Under the pieces are notes generated by a model, which saw only the letters and a list, made by a program, of their open reading frames with translations, was not told the origin of the DNA and did no database searches. DNA of 64,000 bases from Pseudoteredinibacter isoporae_A (GTDB lineage Bacteria > Pseudomonadota > Gammaproteobacteria > Pseudomonadales > Cellvibrionaceae): positions 310,001 through 374,000 of the forward strand of contig NZ_BAABWJ010000002.1 of assembly GCF_040372805.1 (NCBI RefSeq). Reading direction: 5' to 3'. Shown piece after piece: positions 8,395 through 17,823 of this stretch; positions within the stretch are counted from its first letter, which is position 1, and every line of letters begins with the position of its first letter. The translations under genes and the position numbers were made by a program.

Positions 8395-10923
8395 ATGCGA
8401 CAGCTGATGGCTTTACTCGGGGGTATTTGTATCGCGACGTATATGCCATCTATGCCGTCGGTAGGCATGTTGGGTTTGTTGCTGCTTCTGTCAGTGTTGC
8501 TGTTGTTTGGCAGTGCAAAAATGAAACCGTCAGTGTGTCGTACGAGTGTGCGATGCTTGGCGGCCGGCTTGGCTGCTTTCTCCCTGTTCCTGTTGAGGGC
8601 AGATCTTTCCCTACAAGCACAATGGCCTTCAGAATTGGACGGGCGCACATTGCGTCTGCACATCCAAATTGAGCGCGAACCGATGGCCAGTGATAAAGCC
8701 TGGCGGTTTGATGCACGTATCACATCGCTGGCGTTTGCTGGAGGGCAGCAGGGTGCGGACACGGTATGGAAACACGTAAACGGCAAACGTATTCGTTTGC
8801 GGCTCTATAGATCCACGGCTCAGCGTTACCTTCTCTCTCCGGACGCGAATGCGAAAACATTCAAGCAACTGCAAAGTGAACTCGGTCTGCACGCCGGACG
8901 AACACTCACAGCGGACATCAAACTCAAGGCCCCTCGAGGGCTGCATAATTTTGGTGCGCAGGATTTTCAGGCCCGAATGCTCAGCCAATCCATCATTGCC
9001 ACTGGGTACGTCAAAACCTTACACAGCGTCAACGGTTCTGCACGGTATGGCCTGCGAGAGCAGCTTTCCCTTGATGTGGACAATATAAAGCTCAAGCATG
9101 GGCCTTTATTAAAAGGTCTATTGTTGGGTGATCGACGCGACTTGAACGCGGAACACTGGTCCCTGCTGCAACAGACCGGTACTGGACACCTGCTTGCCAT
9201 TTCGGGTTTGCATATTGGTTTGTCGGCGGCCTTGGGAATGTTGATCTCAGGTTTGGCCGGGCGCGGCGCCCAACTGTTTTCCGAGGCTGTGCCGAGTGCG
9301 CAAACCGTCGCCCTCTGGGGCGGAGGGCTGACGGCGGTCGCGTATGCCTGGCTTGCTGATTTCAGTTTGCCCACTCAGCGTGCACTATTGATGTTGTGGC
9401 TGTTTTTACTGGCCGCCATGATGGCTCGGCCGTTGGTTCCGTGGCGAGTGTTGTCGATCGTGTTGCTGTTGTTATTATTTTTCGACCCCTGGGCGTTGGA
9501 GCAGGCAGGTGGTTGTTTATCGTTCGCGGCGGTGGCGGCTTTAATCTATGGTTACCGCTGTTATCGAAAACCGCCCGGAGGAATGGCGACTTACGGTTGG
9601 CAACTGTTCCGTTCCCAATGGTTGCTGGCGAGTTTTCTGGGTATCGTTTTGTATAGCTTGCAGCTGCCCAGTGGCAGCCTTTCTTTGCCGGCTAATCTTT
9701 TGGCGATTCCCTGGCTCAGTTTTGTGATCATGCCTTTGTTGTTGCTGTTTTGTTTGAGTTGGCTGCTGGGTCTCGACTGGCACTGGCCATTGCATTGGGC
9801 TGACGGAGCCATGGATATTTTGTGGCGTTACTTGCAAAGCCTGCTTGCGATGCGGGATCGCCTGCTTGTTGATGTCAGTGACTACCTCGATGCCTACTTC
9901 GGGATTGCTTCCAATTCGACACAAGTCGCACTGTGGTGGCCTGCGATTCCTGTCAGCGTCGGGCCCATATTGTTGATGCTGCTCGCGGCATTATTGTTTT
10001 GGTTACCCAAAGGGTTTCATGGGCGTTTGTTGTGTATGTTGCCTCTGCTGTGTTTGTGTTTTCCCTCTTCACTCGTGCAACCAAAAGCGGAGGCTTTGCA
10101 GTTGACCATCGTAGATGTGGGACAGGGTTTGGCGGTTCTGATTGAAAAAGGTTCGCGGGCGGTCCTCTATGATGTGGGGCCGCGTTACAGTGCAGAGCAC
10201 AATGCCGGTGCGCGTGTGGTGGCGCCATTTTTGCGGGGGCGAGGAATACGAGAGTTGGATCATCTGATTGTTTCCCATGGTGACTCTGATCATTCCGGTG
10301 GACTGAACAGTGTGCTGGAACAATTCACGGTCGGCACATTGTGGTCTGAGTCGCAATATTTGCAAACTATTCAGGATCAAGTCGAAGGGCTGTCTGTGAG
10401 CGAGAGTCAGGTCTGTGTTAAGGGCAAGGCTTGGCAATGGCAGGGCATTCAGTTCGAGTGGTTGTGGCCAGCCCCGATCATTGAACAGCATTCGACCGCC
10501 ACCAAAAACAATAATCGCTCCTGTGTCTTACTGATTCAATATGAACAGCTCCGCTTGCTATTGCCTGGTGACATCGAACGCTGGGCCGAACAACAGATCC
10601 TCAACGATGTGTCGATGACATCGAAACTTTGCGCGCTGGATGTTTTATTGCTCGCTCACCACGGCAGCCACAGCTCCTCTCATAAAGCCTGGGCCGATTG
10701 CACACGCCCGGCGATGGTCATCAGCAGTACCGCCTGGCAAAACGCCTACGGGCACCCCAGTCCCAAGGTGTTGCGCCGCTACCCCTTCAGTGTGCAACTG
10801 GATACAGGGCGTGACGGTGCTATCCAGTTGCGCTACGAACGTAACAAGCTGGGGCAAATGGTGTTGAAACGGCTGCTCAAAAGCCGTCAGCAACAGCCGC
10901 GATATTGGCATCACAAGGACTAG
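8395..10923 (+). CDS. comEC: ComEC/Rec2-family DNA uptake channel protein
   Basis: 842 residues. ComEC forms the inner-membrane channel through which transforming single-stranded DNA enters the cytoplasm. Order of parts: N-terminal membrane helices, a soluble OB-like DUF4131 region, the Competence domain (LAISGLHIGLSAALG near residue 280) with many membrane spans, and a C-terminal metallo-beta-lactamase domain (TIVDVGQGLAVLIEKG, VSHGDSDHSGG, LLAHHGSHSSS). ATG 8395 follows CAGGAGAG; the upstream TTG 8368 frame has no such site. It heads the conserved comEC-exbBD-lpxK-kdsB-murB block. Confidence 0.93.
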   Translation: MRQLMALLGGICIATYMPSMPSVGMLGLLLLLSVLLLFGSAKMKPSVCRTSVRCLAAGLAAFSLFLLRADLSLQAQWPSELDGRTLRLHIQIEREPMASDKAWRFDARITSLAFAGGQQGADTVWKHVNGKRIRLRLYRSTAQRYLLSPDANAKTFKQLQSELGLHAGRTLTADIKLKAPRGLHNFGAQDFQARMLSQSIIATGYVKTLHSVNGSARYGLREQLSLDVDNIKLKHGPLLKGLLLGDRRDLNAEHWSLLQQTGTGHLLAISGLHIGLSAALGMLISGLAGRGAQLFSEAVPSAQTVALWGGGLTAVAYAWLADFSLPTQRALLMLWLFLLAAMMARPLVPWRVLSIVLLLLLFFDPWALEQAGGCLSFAAVAALIYGYRCYRKPPGGMATYGWQLFRSQWLLASFLGIVLYSLQLPSGSLSLPANLLAIPWLSFVIMPLLLLFCLSWLLGLDWHWPLHWADGAMDILWRYLQSLLAMRDRLLVDVSDYLDAYFGIASNSTQVALWWPAIPVSVGPILLMLLAALLFWLPKGFHGRLLCMLPLLCLCFPSSLVQPKAEALQLTIVDVGQGLAVLIEKGSRAVLYDVGPRYSAEHNAGARVVAPFLRGRGIRELDHLIVSHGDSDHSGGLNSVLEQFTVGTLWSESQYLQTIQDQVEGLSVSESQVCVKGKAWQWQGIQFEWLWPAPIIEQHSTATKNNNRSCVLLIQYEQLRLLLPGDIERWAEQQILNDVSMTSKLCALDVLLLAHHGSHSSSHKAWADCTRPAMVISSTAWQNAYGHPSPKVLRRYPFSVQLDTGRDGAIQLRYERNKLGQMVLKRLLKSRQQQPRYWHHKD

Positions 10924-11150
10924 CCCTGCAAAAGGCTTGGCTGCACAGGTGAAAACACTAAACCCGTCACAATGACAAGACTCCACAGCCGCGCATCAGC
11001 TGTGCTAAAGTGGCGCTTTTTGGGGCCTGCGCGTCCATCTGAAAGCAGTCATCATGCATGCTTAAATAATCAGCAGATGAGTCACCGAATTGCGGTGAGG
11101 ACAGGGCAGTGAGAGCAGGGCTGTAACAAAGAACCATTGAGGAGAGCTTC

Positions 11151-11780
11151 GTGCTAGAGATTGTCGTTGCCGGCGGTTGGGTAATGGGTATTTTAATTTT
11201 GTGTTCCATTGCGGTAATTGCCATCAGTATTGAGCGCTATTGGACTCTTAATCCGGAAAAAATCGCCCCCAAGAATACTCTCGGTCAGGTGTGGAATTGG
11301 ATTAAAAACAATCAGCTCGATGGGCAGCGTCTGCGCGAACTCAAGCAATCTTCCGAACTGGGTCGTATTCTGGCGGCCGGTCTGAGTAATTCCCGTCACG
11401 GTCGTGATGTAATGAAAGATTCCATCGTTGAAGCGGCGAATCAGGTTGTCCATGAAATGGAGCGCTACCTTGGCGTGTTGGGCACCGTTGCCTCTATTGC
11501 GCCGCTGCTGGGTTTGCTGGGTACCGTTCTGGGAATGATCAAAGTATTTACCGCCATTGTGCTTGAAGGCAGTGGCAACACCAGCGCCTTGGCGGGCGGC
11601 ATCAGCGAAGCGCTGATCACCACCGCCGCGGGCCTGTGTGTGGCAATCCCTGCCATGATGCTGCATCGCTTCTACACTCGTCGCGTCGATACCCTGGTGG
11701 TTACCATGGAGCAGGAAGCCGTCAAACTGGTGGATGCCCTGCACAGCGAGCGCCGCGTTGATGTACGCGAGGCCAGCTAA
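11151..11780 (+). CDS. exbB: ExbB/TolQ-family proton channel protein
   Basis: 209 residues, inner membrane. With ExbD it converts the proton gradient into force for TonB- or Tol-type transport across the outer membrane. There is one N-terminal span (VAGGWVMGILILCSIAVIAI) and a pair of C-terminal spans in the MotA/TolQ/ExbB domain: GTVASIAPLLGLLGTVLGMI and then ISEALITTAAGLCVAIPAMM. The start is GTG, with GAGGAGAG 6 bases upstream. The stop overlaps the exbD start by one base (TAATG), implying translational coupling. Confidence 0.92.
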   Translation: MLEIVVAGGWVMGILILCSIAVIAISIERYWTLNPEKIAPKNTLGQVWNWIKNNQLDGQRLRELKQSSELGRILAAGLSNSRHGRDVMKDSIVEAANQVVHEMERYLGVLGTVASIAPLLGLLGTVLGMIKVFTAIVLEGSGNTSALAGGISEALITTAAGLCVAIPAMMLHRFYTRRVDTLVVTMEQEAVKLVDALHSERRVDVREAS

Positions 11781-12199
11781 TGAAGTTTCGTCGCCAGAGA
11801 ACCGATGAAGACAGCGTTAACCTGACGCCGCTGATCGATGTGGTGTTTCTGCTGCTGATTTTCTTCATGGTATCCACCACCTTTACCAAAGAAACCCATT
11901 TAACCGTGACACTGCCTGAATCCAGTGGTGAGGCGCAGCCACAGGTACAAGAACCCCTGATTGTGGTGATTGGCGCTGATGGCAGTTACGGCATTAATGG
12001 CAAAGGGCTTGTGAATAACAAGGCCAGCACATTGCGTTTGGCCCTGGAAGAAATCGCCGGGAATAACCGTCAGCAAGCCTTGATCATTACTGCTGATGCC
12101 AAGACCCCTCACCAGTCCGTGGTCACCGCCATGGATGTTGCCGGCCAGCTGGGTTTTGTCAACCTGAGCATTACCACCCAAGCGCCGGGAGAGTCTTAA
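11780..12199 (+). CDS. exbD: ExbD/TolR-family biopolymer transport protein
   Basis: 139 residues. The partner of ExbB, it has a short cytoplasmic N-terminus, one membrane span starting LTPLIDVVFLLLIFFMVST with the conserved proton-relay Asp (LIDVV), and a periplasmic domain. It is coupled to exbB upstream and to lpxK downstream by one-base TAATG overlaps. The location beside lpxK rather than beside tonB is the normal Pseudomonas-type arrangement, so a role in lipid or envelope biogenesis cannot be excluded. Confidence 0.92.
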   Translation: MKFRRQRTDEDSVNLTPLIDVVFLLLIFFMVSTTFTKETHLTVTLPESSGEAQPQVQEPLIVVIGADGSYGINGKGLVNNKASTLRLALEEIAGNNRQQALIITADAKTPHQSVVTAMDVAGQLGFVNLSITTQAPGES

Positions 12200-13263
12200 T
12201 GGCCAAGGCCAGTTTGGCCCAGCGCATCAGTGAGGCCTGGTATAACGGCCATGGTCTCCTGCATTTGCTGCGCCCGGCATCGGCCCTGTTTCGTCATGTC
12301 GCCGCCAAACGTCGCGAGCAACACAGCCAACAACCGAGCAGTAATTCACCCATTGTAGTGGTGGTGGGCAATATCGCCGTAGGCGGTACTGGCAAAACAC
12401 CTCTGATCATCGCCCTTGTACACAAGCTGCAAGCGGAAGGTTGGCGACCCGGGGTGATTTCACGAGGCTATGGCAGCACCGCACCCCATTACCCCTATGA
12501 CGTTAAACCCGACAGCCCAGTGGCGCACTGTGGCGATGAGCCATTGCTGATCGCTCAGCAATGCGACTGCCCACTGGTGATTGATGCCGATCGTCGCCAG
12601 GCGTTGGCCACGCTACAGAGTTTGCATCAGTGCGATATTGTCTTGAGCGACGATGGCTTGCAGCATTACCGCCTGCCCCGGCATATGGAATTTGCCGTCT
12701 TGGATGGTGCCCGTGGTCTGGGGAACGGCTGGTGCTTGCCGGCAGGCCCATTGCGAGAGCCTCCGGAACGTTTGGCCGAGGTTGATTTTGTGGTGATCAA
12801 TCACCGCAGCGAAGGGACTTTGCATCCCAGTTTGGAATCGCTTCCCGAGAAGGCCCCTGAAGTTCAGTTTATGAGCCTTCGGGCCAGCGGATTGCGCAAT
12901 CTGCACAGCGGCGAACAACGCCCCTGCGATGCCACACAGTTGCAGGCGATTGCTAAAACGGGAGAGCTGCAAGCCATGGCTGGGATTGGTAATCCTCAGC
13001 GATTTTTCGATACCCTGAGCCACTACGGCTTGCGTTTTCACGCCTGGCCATTTGATGATCATCAAACGTACAATTCTGAGAGCCTCGCCTTTGCTCATAA
13101 TAAGCCTTTGTTAATGACAGCCAAAGATGGGGTAAAATGCCAGGATCTTGCAACACAGCCTGGCACTGAACAGTGGTGGCAATTGGATGTCGACGCACAA
13201 CTCGAGGACGAGTTCTGGGATGGCTTTTTCGCCCGCCTGACCGAGCTTAAAGCGACTGAATAA
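12199..13263 (+). CDS. lpxK: Tetraacyldisaccharide 4'-kinase
   Basis: 354 residues. LpxK phosphorylates the 4' position of the lipid A disaccharide at the inner membrane, giving lipid IVA. It shows a membrane-associated N-terminus, a Walker A loop in VVGNIAVGGTGKTPLIIAL (near residue 60), VISRGYGS and LSDDGLQHYRLPR, all standard for the family. It overlaps exbD by one base. The gap to kdsB is only 67 bases, leaving no room for the small Trm112/YcaR-type gene found between lpxK and kdsB in many relatives. Confidence 0.94.
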   Translation: MAKASLAQRISEAWYNGHGLLHLLRPASALFRHVAAKRREQHSQQPSSNSPIVVVVGNIAVGGTGKTPLIIALVHKLQAEGWRPGVISRGYGSTAPHYPYDVKPDSPVAHCGDEPLLIAQQCDCPLVIDADRRQALATLQSLHQCDIVLSDDGLQHYRLPRHMEFAVLDGARGLGNGWCLPAGPLREPPERLAEVDFVVINHRSEGTLHPSLESLPEKAPEVQFMSLRASGLRNLHSGEQRPCDATQLQAIAKTGELQAMAGIGNPQRFFDTLSHYGLRFHAWPFDDHQTYNSESLAFAHNKPLLMTAKDGVKCQDLATQPGTEQWWQLDVDAQLEDEFWDGFFARLTELKATE

Positions 13264-13330
13264 ATTAAGGCCCGCCGCTGCGTCATTCGCAGGTGTTGAA
13301 TGCCGAACGTTAAATGTTAAAGAGCCCATC

Positions 13331-14092
13331 ATGGAATTTTTTGTTGTTATCCCCGCCCGTTACGCGTCCAGTCGATTACCAGCCAAACCCCTGGCGGATA
13401 TTGCGGGCAAACCGATGATTCAATGGGTGGTGGAGCGCGCTCAGTTGAGTGATGCCGAGCAAGTCATTGTGGCCACTGACGACGCGCGCATCGAGGCGGC
13501 CGTAAAAGCCTTCGGTGGCGAGGTTTGCATGACCCGCGCCGATCACCAGTCCGGGACCGATCGCCTGCAGGAAGTGGCTGAAAAATACGGCCTGGCGCCC
13601 GATGCCATTGTGGTGAACGTGCAGGGCGATGAGCCATTGATCCCGCCAGAAGTGATCAATCAAGTGGCGAACAATTTGAACCGGGCGAAAGAAGCCAGTG
13701 TGGCAACCTTGAGCGAGCCCATCCACAGTGTGGAAGATTTTTGTAACCCCAATGTTGTCAAAGCTGTGAGTGATGAGCAAGGCATAGCCTTAACCTTCAG
13801 TCGCGCTCCGGTTCCTTGGCCCCGCGATGCCTTTGCAAAAAACCGCGAGGCATTGCCAGAAGGGTTTGTGCCGCAGCGCCACATTGGCATCTACGCCTAT
13901 CGCGTTGCTTTGTTAAATCGTTTTGTAGGTTGGGACGTTGCCCCGATTGAAGCGACAGAATCATTAGAGCAGTTGCGCGTGTTATGGCACGGTGAAAAAA
14001 TTCACCTGGATGAAGCCTGCGCCGACGTACCCGGCGGTGTGGATACACCCGAAGACCTCCAGCGCGTCGTCGACTTTATTCAAGGGCAATAG
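13331..14092 (+). CDS. kdsB: 3-deoxy-manno-octulosonate cytidylyltransferase (CMP-KDO synthetase)
   Basis: 253 residues, cytoplasmic. It activates KDO with CTP for attachment to lipid A. The nucleotide-binding N-terminus FVVIPARYASSRLPAKPL, then IQWVVERA, NVQGDEPLIPP and RHIGIYAYR, are diagnostic. The length is typical. It is in the same operon direction as lpxK and the phosphatase that follows 14 bases later. Confidence 0.96.
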   Translation: MEFFVVIPARYASSRLPAKPLADIAGKPMIQWVVERAQLSDAEQVIVATDDARIEAAVKAFGGEVCMTRADHQSGTDRLQEVAEKYGLAPDAIVVNVQGDEPLIPPEVINQVANNLNRAKEASVATLSEPIHSVEDFCNPNVVKAVSDEQGIALTFSRAPVPWPRDAFAKNREALPEGFVPQRHIGIYAYRVALLNRFVGWDVAPIEATESLEQLRVLWHGEKIHLDEACADVPGGVDTPEDLQRVVDFIQGQ

Positions 14093-14106
14093 GTGAGAGT
14101 GCCACT

Positions 14107-14613
14107 ATGACAAAGCAAGCACTGCAAATGCCCGTAAGCGTACTGTTTGTATGTTTGGGAAATATTTGTCGCTCCCCGACAGCCGACGGCGTGTTTCAAC
14201 AAAAGGTCAAAGCCGCCGGCCTGGCCGATCAGATTATCATTGATTCCGCCGGCACGGGTGGTTGGCATATTGGTAACCCGGCCGACCCACGCGCCTCCAA
14301 ATACGCAGCCAAGCGTGGATACGATATGAGCGCATTGCGCGCACGACAGGTGGTGAGCAGCGATTTTGAGCGCTTCGATTATATTCTCGCCATGGACAAC
14401 AATAATCTTCAGGATTTACAAGCCATGTGCCCCGATGCCTATCAGGATCGTGTGCAGCTGATGCTGGATTATTTGCCGGAAGATTTTCCAACGCCCACGA
14501 GCGAAGTGCCCGACCCATATTACGGCGGCGACGATGGTTTTGAATGGGTGTTGGATCTGATCGAAGCGGCATCGGATCGTCTATTGGCCGACATTCAACA
14601 GCGTCTGGCTTGA
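14107..14613 (+). CDS. Low-molecular-weight protein tyrosine phosphatase
   Basis: 168 residues. The catalytic P-loop VLFVCLGNICRSPTADG (CX5R with the nucleophilic Cys) is at the N-terminus and the general-acid loop VPDPYYGG near residue 140. This is the standard LMW-PTP fold, also used by arsenate reductases, but the P-loop and DPYY fit a phosphotyrosine phosphatase. In Pseudomonas a homologue sits at the same place between kdsB and murB; its physiological target is unclear. The murB start lies 5 bases beyond the stop. Confidence 0.92.
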   Translation: MTKQALQMPVSVLFVCLGNICRSPTADGVFQQKVKAAGLADQIIIDSAGTGGWHIGNPADPRASKYAAKRGYDMSALRARQVVSSDFERFDYILAMDNNNLQDLQAMCPDAYQDRVQLMLDYLPEDFPTPTSEVPDPYYGGDDGFEWVLDLIEAASDRLLADIQQRLA

Positions 14614-14618
14614 ACACC

Positions 14619-15680
14619 ATGAACGCCTTAATCGAGCATCAAGACCTGAGCGCATTTAATACCTTGGCCATACAAGCCGAGGCTCGTTTTTACTGGGCCA
14701 TTGAAAGCCAGGCCGATCTCAGCGCAGCATTGACGTGGTATCGACAAGAAAACCCGCAGATGCCGTTGCTGGTGTTGGGCGGTGGCAGCAACATTATTTT
14801 GTCGGATCACTTTCCAGGCCTGGTGTTGCATATGCAAAACAAGGGTATCGCCTTGCTCGAAGAAAAGAGCGATGACGAAACGGTGTCAATCGATGTGGCC
14901 GCCGGTGAAAACTGGCATGAGCTGGTGTGTTACTGCTGCGAGCAAGGGTGGCATGGCCTGGAAAACCTGGCCCTGATTCCCGGCGCTGCTGGCGCCGCTC
15001 CAATTCAAAACATCGGTGCCTACGGCGTAGAACTGTGCGACGTCATGGACAGCCTGGAATGTCTGGAAGTCGACAGCGGAAAACGGTATCGCTTGAGCGC
15101 CGAACAATGCCAGTTTGCGTACCGCGATAGCCTTTTCAAAAAAGCTGGTGAGCCACGTCGCATTATCAGCAGCATTCGTCTCCGTTTGCGCCGTGAGGCT
15201 TGTCTGAATACTCAGTACCCGGGTCTGCAGCAAAGTCTGCACAGTTTGGGGGTGACACCCGAGCAGGCCAGCCCAGGTGATATCCTGCAAGCGGTGTGCA
15301 ATCTGCGTCGGGCCAAATTACCCGACCCGGCAGCGTTACCAAATGTGGGCAGTTTTTTCAAAAACCCGATCGTCAGTGAAGGGCATTATCAGCAGCTGAA
15401 ATCGGAATACGCTGATCTTGTTGCTTACCCTCATGGCGAAGATTATAAGCTGGCCGCCGGTTGGCTAATCGATCAAGCCGGATGGAAAGGGCATCGCGAA
15501 GCGCGGGTGGCCGTGCATGAGCAACAGGCCTTGGTGTTGGTAAATCATAAACGGGGTTCGGCAAAAGACGTGTTGGCACTGGCGCAGAAAATTCGCGACG
15601 ATATCTGGCAGCGCTATCAAGTGTCACTGGAAATCGAGCCTCGCCATATTCAGGTCGACGGAGCACTGGCCCCGAGTTAG
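14619..15680 (+). CDS. murB: UDP-N-acetylenolpyruvoylglucosamine reductase
   Basis: 353 residues, FAD-containing and NADPH-dependent; it makes UDP-MurNAc for peptidoglycan. It shows the type I MurB motifs: LVLGGGSNIILSD (FAD pyrophosphate), GAAPIQNIGAYGVEL, PNVGSFFKNP (active-site Ser) and AGWLIDQAGWKG. The frame runs back into the phosphatase gene to 14544, but ATG 14619, 5 bases after that gene's stop, gives the family N-terminus (HQDLSAFNTLAI). The ribosome site is weak, which suggests translational coupling. Confidence 0.95.
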   Translation: MNALIEHQDLSAFNTLAIQAEARFYWAIESQADLSAALTWYRQENPQMPLLVLGGGSNIILSDHFPGLVLHMQNKGIALLEEKSDDETVSIDVAAGENWHELVCYCCEQGWHGLENLALIPGAAGAAPIQNIGAYGVELCDVMDSLECLEVDSGKRYRLSAEQCQFAYRDSLFKKAGEPRRIISSIRLRLRREACLNTQYPGLQQSLHSLGVTPEQASPGDILQAVCNLRRAKLPDPAALPNVGSFFKNPIVSEGHYQQLKSEYADLVAYPHGEDYKLAAGWLIDQAGWKGHREARVAVHEQQALVLVNHKRGSAKDVLALAQKIRDDIWQRYQVSLEIEPRHIQVDGALAPS

Positions 15681-15726
15681 GGCTTGAATTCAAAACCCAT
15701 TCAGTTAGAACGAAGATCAGCAATTC

Positions 15727-17670
15727 ATGAGTGACAAACGCAAGCCAACGCCAAAAGAGCTTTCTAAAAAGCGTGCGGAAGACATTACCGCCCGCAAAGT
15801 AGAAGCTCGCGCCAGTGCCGAAGGTATTGCCCCGGCGCCAGAAGGGGGCTGCCAGTTTGATCACAAGAGTTTTTTGAAACAACTCACCCAGCGGCCCGGC
15901 ATTTATCAAATGTACGATGCTGATGGCAAAATCCTGTACGTCGGTAAGGCCAAGAATTTAAAAAATCGGGTGTCCAGTTATTTTCGTTCCAGCGGTTTAA
16001 ACAATAAGACCATGGCTTTGGTGGCGCGTATTGCGCGCGTGGATGTCACCGTCACCCATACTGAAGTTGAAGCGCTGATTCTGGAACAAAACCTGATTAA
16101 AGCTCAGCGCCCGCCCTTTAATATTTTATTGCGTGATGATAAATCCTACCCCTATGTGTTTCTATCGAGTGGGGAGGATTACCCCAGGGTATCCATGCAT
16201 CGCGGTGCCAAGCGTAAAAAGGGCGAATACTTCGGGCCGTTCCCCAATGTGATGGCGGTAAAAGAGAGTCTGAGCTTCCTGCAAAAAACCTTCAAGGTGC
16301 GCCAGTGTGAAGATTCTGTATTTAAAAACCGCTCACGCCCATGTCTGCAATACCAAATCAAACGCTGTGATGGGCCCTGCGTAGAAGCCATCAGCAAAGA
16401 GAATTACGCTGAAGAAGTTCGCCACACCAAAATGTTCTTGCAGGGCGAAAGCGATGAGATTCTGGCCGAGCTGGCTGATCGTATGGAAAAGGCCTCGATG
16501 GATTTGCAGTTTGAACAAGCCGCTGTTTACCGTGATCAAATCAGTGCCTTGCGCAGTCTGCAAAGTCAGCGCGTAGTGGAATCGGGCAACGCCAATGTCG
16601 ATGTGATTGCCATCGCCATTGAGCGCAACGTTTGCTGTATCCACCTGTTGTATATTCGCCAAGGGCGTATTCTGGGCAGTAAAAGTTATTACCCGAAAGA
16701 CAATTTGGCCGCTGGCCCTGAAGTTATGCTCAACGATTTTGTCGGGCAGTATTACCTGGGCAATAAGGGCAGGGATGTTCCAAAGGATGTTATTCTGAGC
16801 CACCCTTTGCCCGATGCTGAGCTTTTGAGTGAAGCCATCAAAGAAAGCCTGGGTAAGAATATTCAGCTGCGCCACAGTGTGCGTAGCGAGCGCCAGAATT
16901 GGTTGCAGCTCGCCTTGAGTGCCGCCGAACAAAACCTGAAATCTCAGCTGGCCCGTAAACAAAACCTGCAACAGCGTTTTGAATTGCTGCAGGAGCGCTT
17001 GAATCTGGAATCCATTCCACAACGCATCGAATGTTTCGATATCAGCCACAGCAGTGGCGAACTTACCGTTGCCTCCTGTGTGGTGTTTGGCCCGGAAGGC
17101 GCCATCAAATCGGATTATCGCCGTTTCAATATCGACGGCATTACCGGTGGCGATGATTACGCCGCCATGGAGCAAGCGCTTAACCGTCGCTACAGCCGCA
17201 TTCAGGAAGGTGAGGGTGTACTGCCGGATATTCTGCTTATCGACGGTGGCAAAGGTCAGCTCAGCCAGGCCAAGGCCGTGCTCGGTGAATTGGGTGTGCA
17301 AGACGTCACCATGATCGGTGTAGCCAAAGGCACCACGCGCAAAGCCGGCTTTGAAGTGCTGCACATGGCTGACAGCGGAGAAGAGTGGGTGTTGGATGCC
17401 ACCGCGCCTGAATTGCACTTAATTCAACAGGTGCGCGACGAGGCACACCGTTTCGCCGTAACCGGCCACAAAGCCCGCCGGGATAAAAAGCGCCGCAGTT
17501 CCAGCCTGGAAGATATTCCAGGCGTCGGGGCCAAGCGCCGCCGCGAACTGCTGCGACACTTTGGTGGCCTGCCACAAATCAAAGGCGCCAGCGTTGATGA
17601 TCTTGCGAAAGTAGAGGGCATCAGCAAAAAACTGGCCGCTGAAATCTACGGGCATTTTCACGCCGAATAA
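15727..17670 (+). CDS. uvrC: Excinuclease ABC subunit C
   Basis: 647 residues. UvrC makes both incisions in nucleotide excision repair. Domains in order: GIY-YIG nuclease (RPGIYQMYDADGKILYVGKA, near residue 55), a Cys-rich region (CLQYQIKRCDGPCV), the UVR motif binding UvrB (near residue 250), the RNase H-like second nuclease (IECFDISHSSGE, LIDGGKGQL) and a helix-hairpin-helix pair at the end (LEDIPGVGAKRRRELLRHFG). The Lys/Arg/Glu-rich N-terminal extension of about 45 residues is longer than usual; no later start precedes the GIY domain. Confidence 0.96.
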   Translation: MSDKRKPTPKELSKKRAEDITARKVEARASAEGIAPAPEGGCQFDHKSFLKQLTQRPGIYQMYDADGKILYVGKAKNLKNRVSSYFRSSGLNNKTMALVARIARVDVTVTHTEVEALILEQNLIKAQRPPFNILLRDDKSYPYVFLSSGEDYPRVSMHRGAKRKKGEYFGPFPNVMAVKESLSFLQKTFKVRQCEDSVFKNRSRPCLQYQIKRCDGPCVEAISKENYAEEVRHTKMFLQGESDEILAELADRMEKASMDLQFEQAAVYRDQISALRSLQSQRVVESGNANVDVIAIAIERNVCCIHLLYIRQGRILGSKSYYPKDNLAAGPEVMLNDFVGQYYLGNKGRDVPKDVILSHPLPDAELLSEAIKESLGKNIQLRHSVRSERQNWLQLALSAAEQNLKSQLARKQNLQQRFELLQERLNLESIPQRIECFDISHSSGELTVASCVVFGPEGAIKSDYRRFNIDGITGGDDYAAMEQALNRRYSRIQEGEGVLPDILLIDGGKGQLSQAKAVLGELGVQDVTMIGVAKGTTRKAGFEVLHMADSGEEWVLDATAPELHLIQQVRDEAHRFAVTGHKARRDKKRRSSSLEDIPGVGAKRRRELLRHFGGLPQIKGASVDDLAKVEGISKKLAAEIYGHFHAE

Positions 17671-17711
17671 GCACGCCAAACTCTCAGCTTTACCCTGCGA
17701 TGCTGGCCAAT

Positions 17712-17743
17712 GCAGCCCAGATCAGGTAGGCTGCGCTTTTTTT
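17712..17743 (+). terminator. Probable terminator after uvrC
   Basis: Arms GCAGCC / GGCTGC with an 11-base loop are followed by GC and a seven-base T-run. It separates uvrC from pgsA. Confidence 0.55.
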
Positions 17744-17823
17744 GCAATAACTTCATGTTTTCAGGCTAAGTGTCTGATTTTTGCACTAAAATCGTAAAGA
17801 CGGACTGAGCCAACAGAAACAAG

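Noticed and set aside
16333..17418. 361-codon minus-strand frame inside uvrC
   Set aside because: Shadow of uvrC; every UvrC domain is intact in the other strand, and the antisense product resembles nothing.
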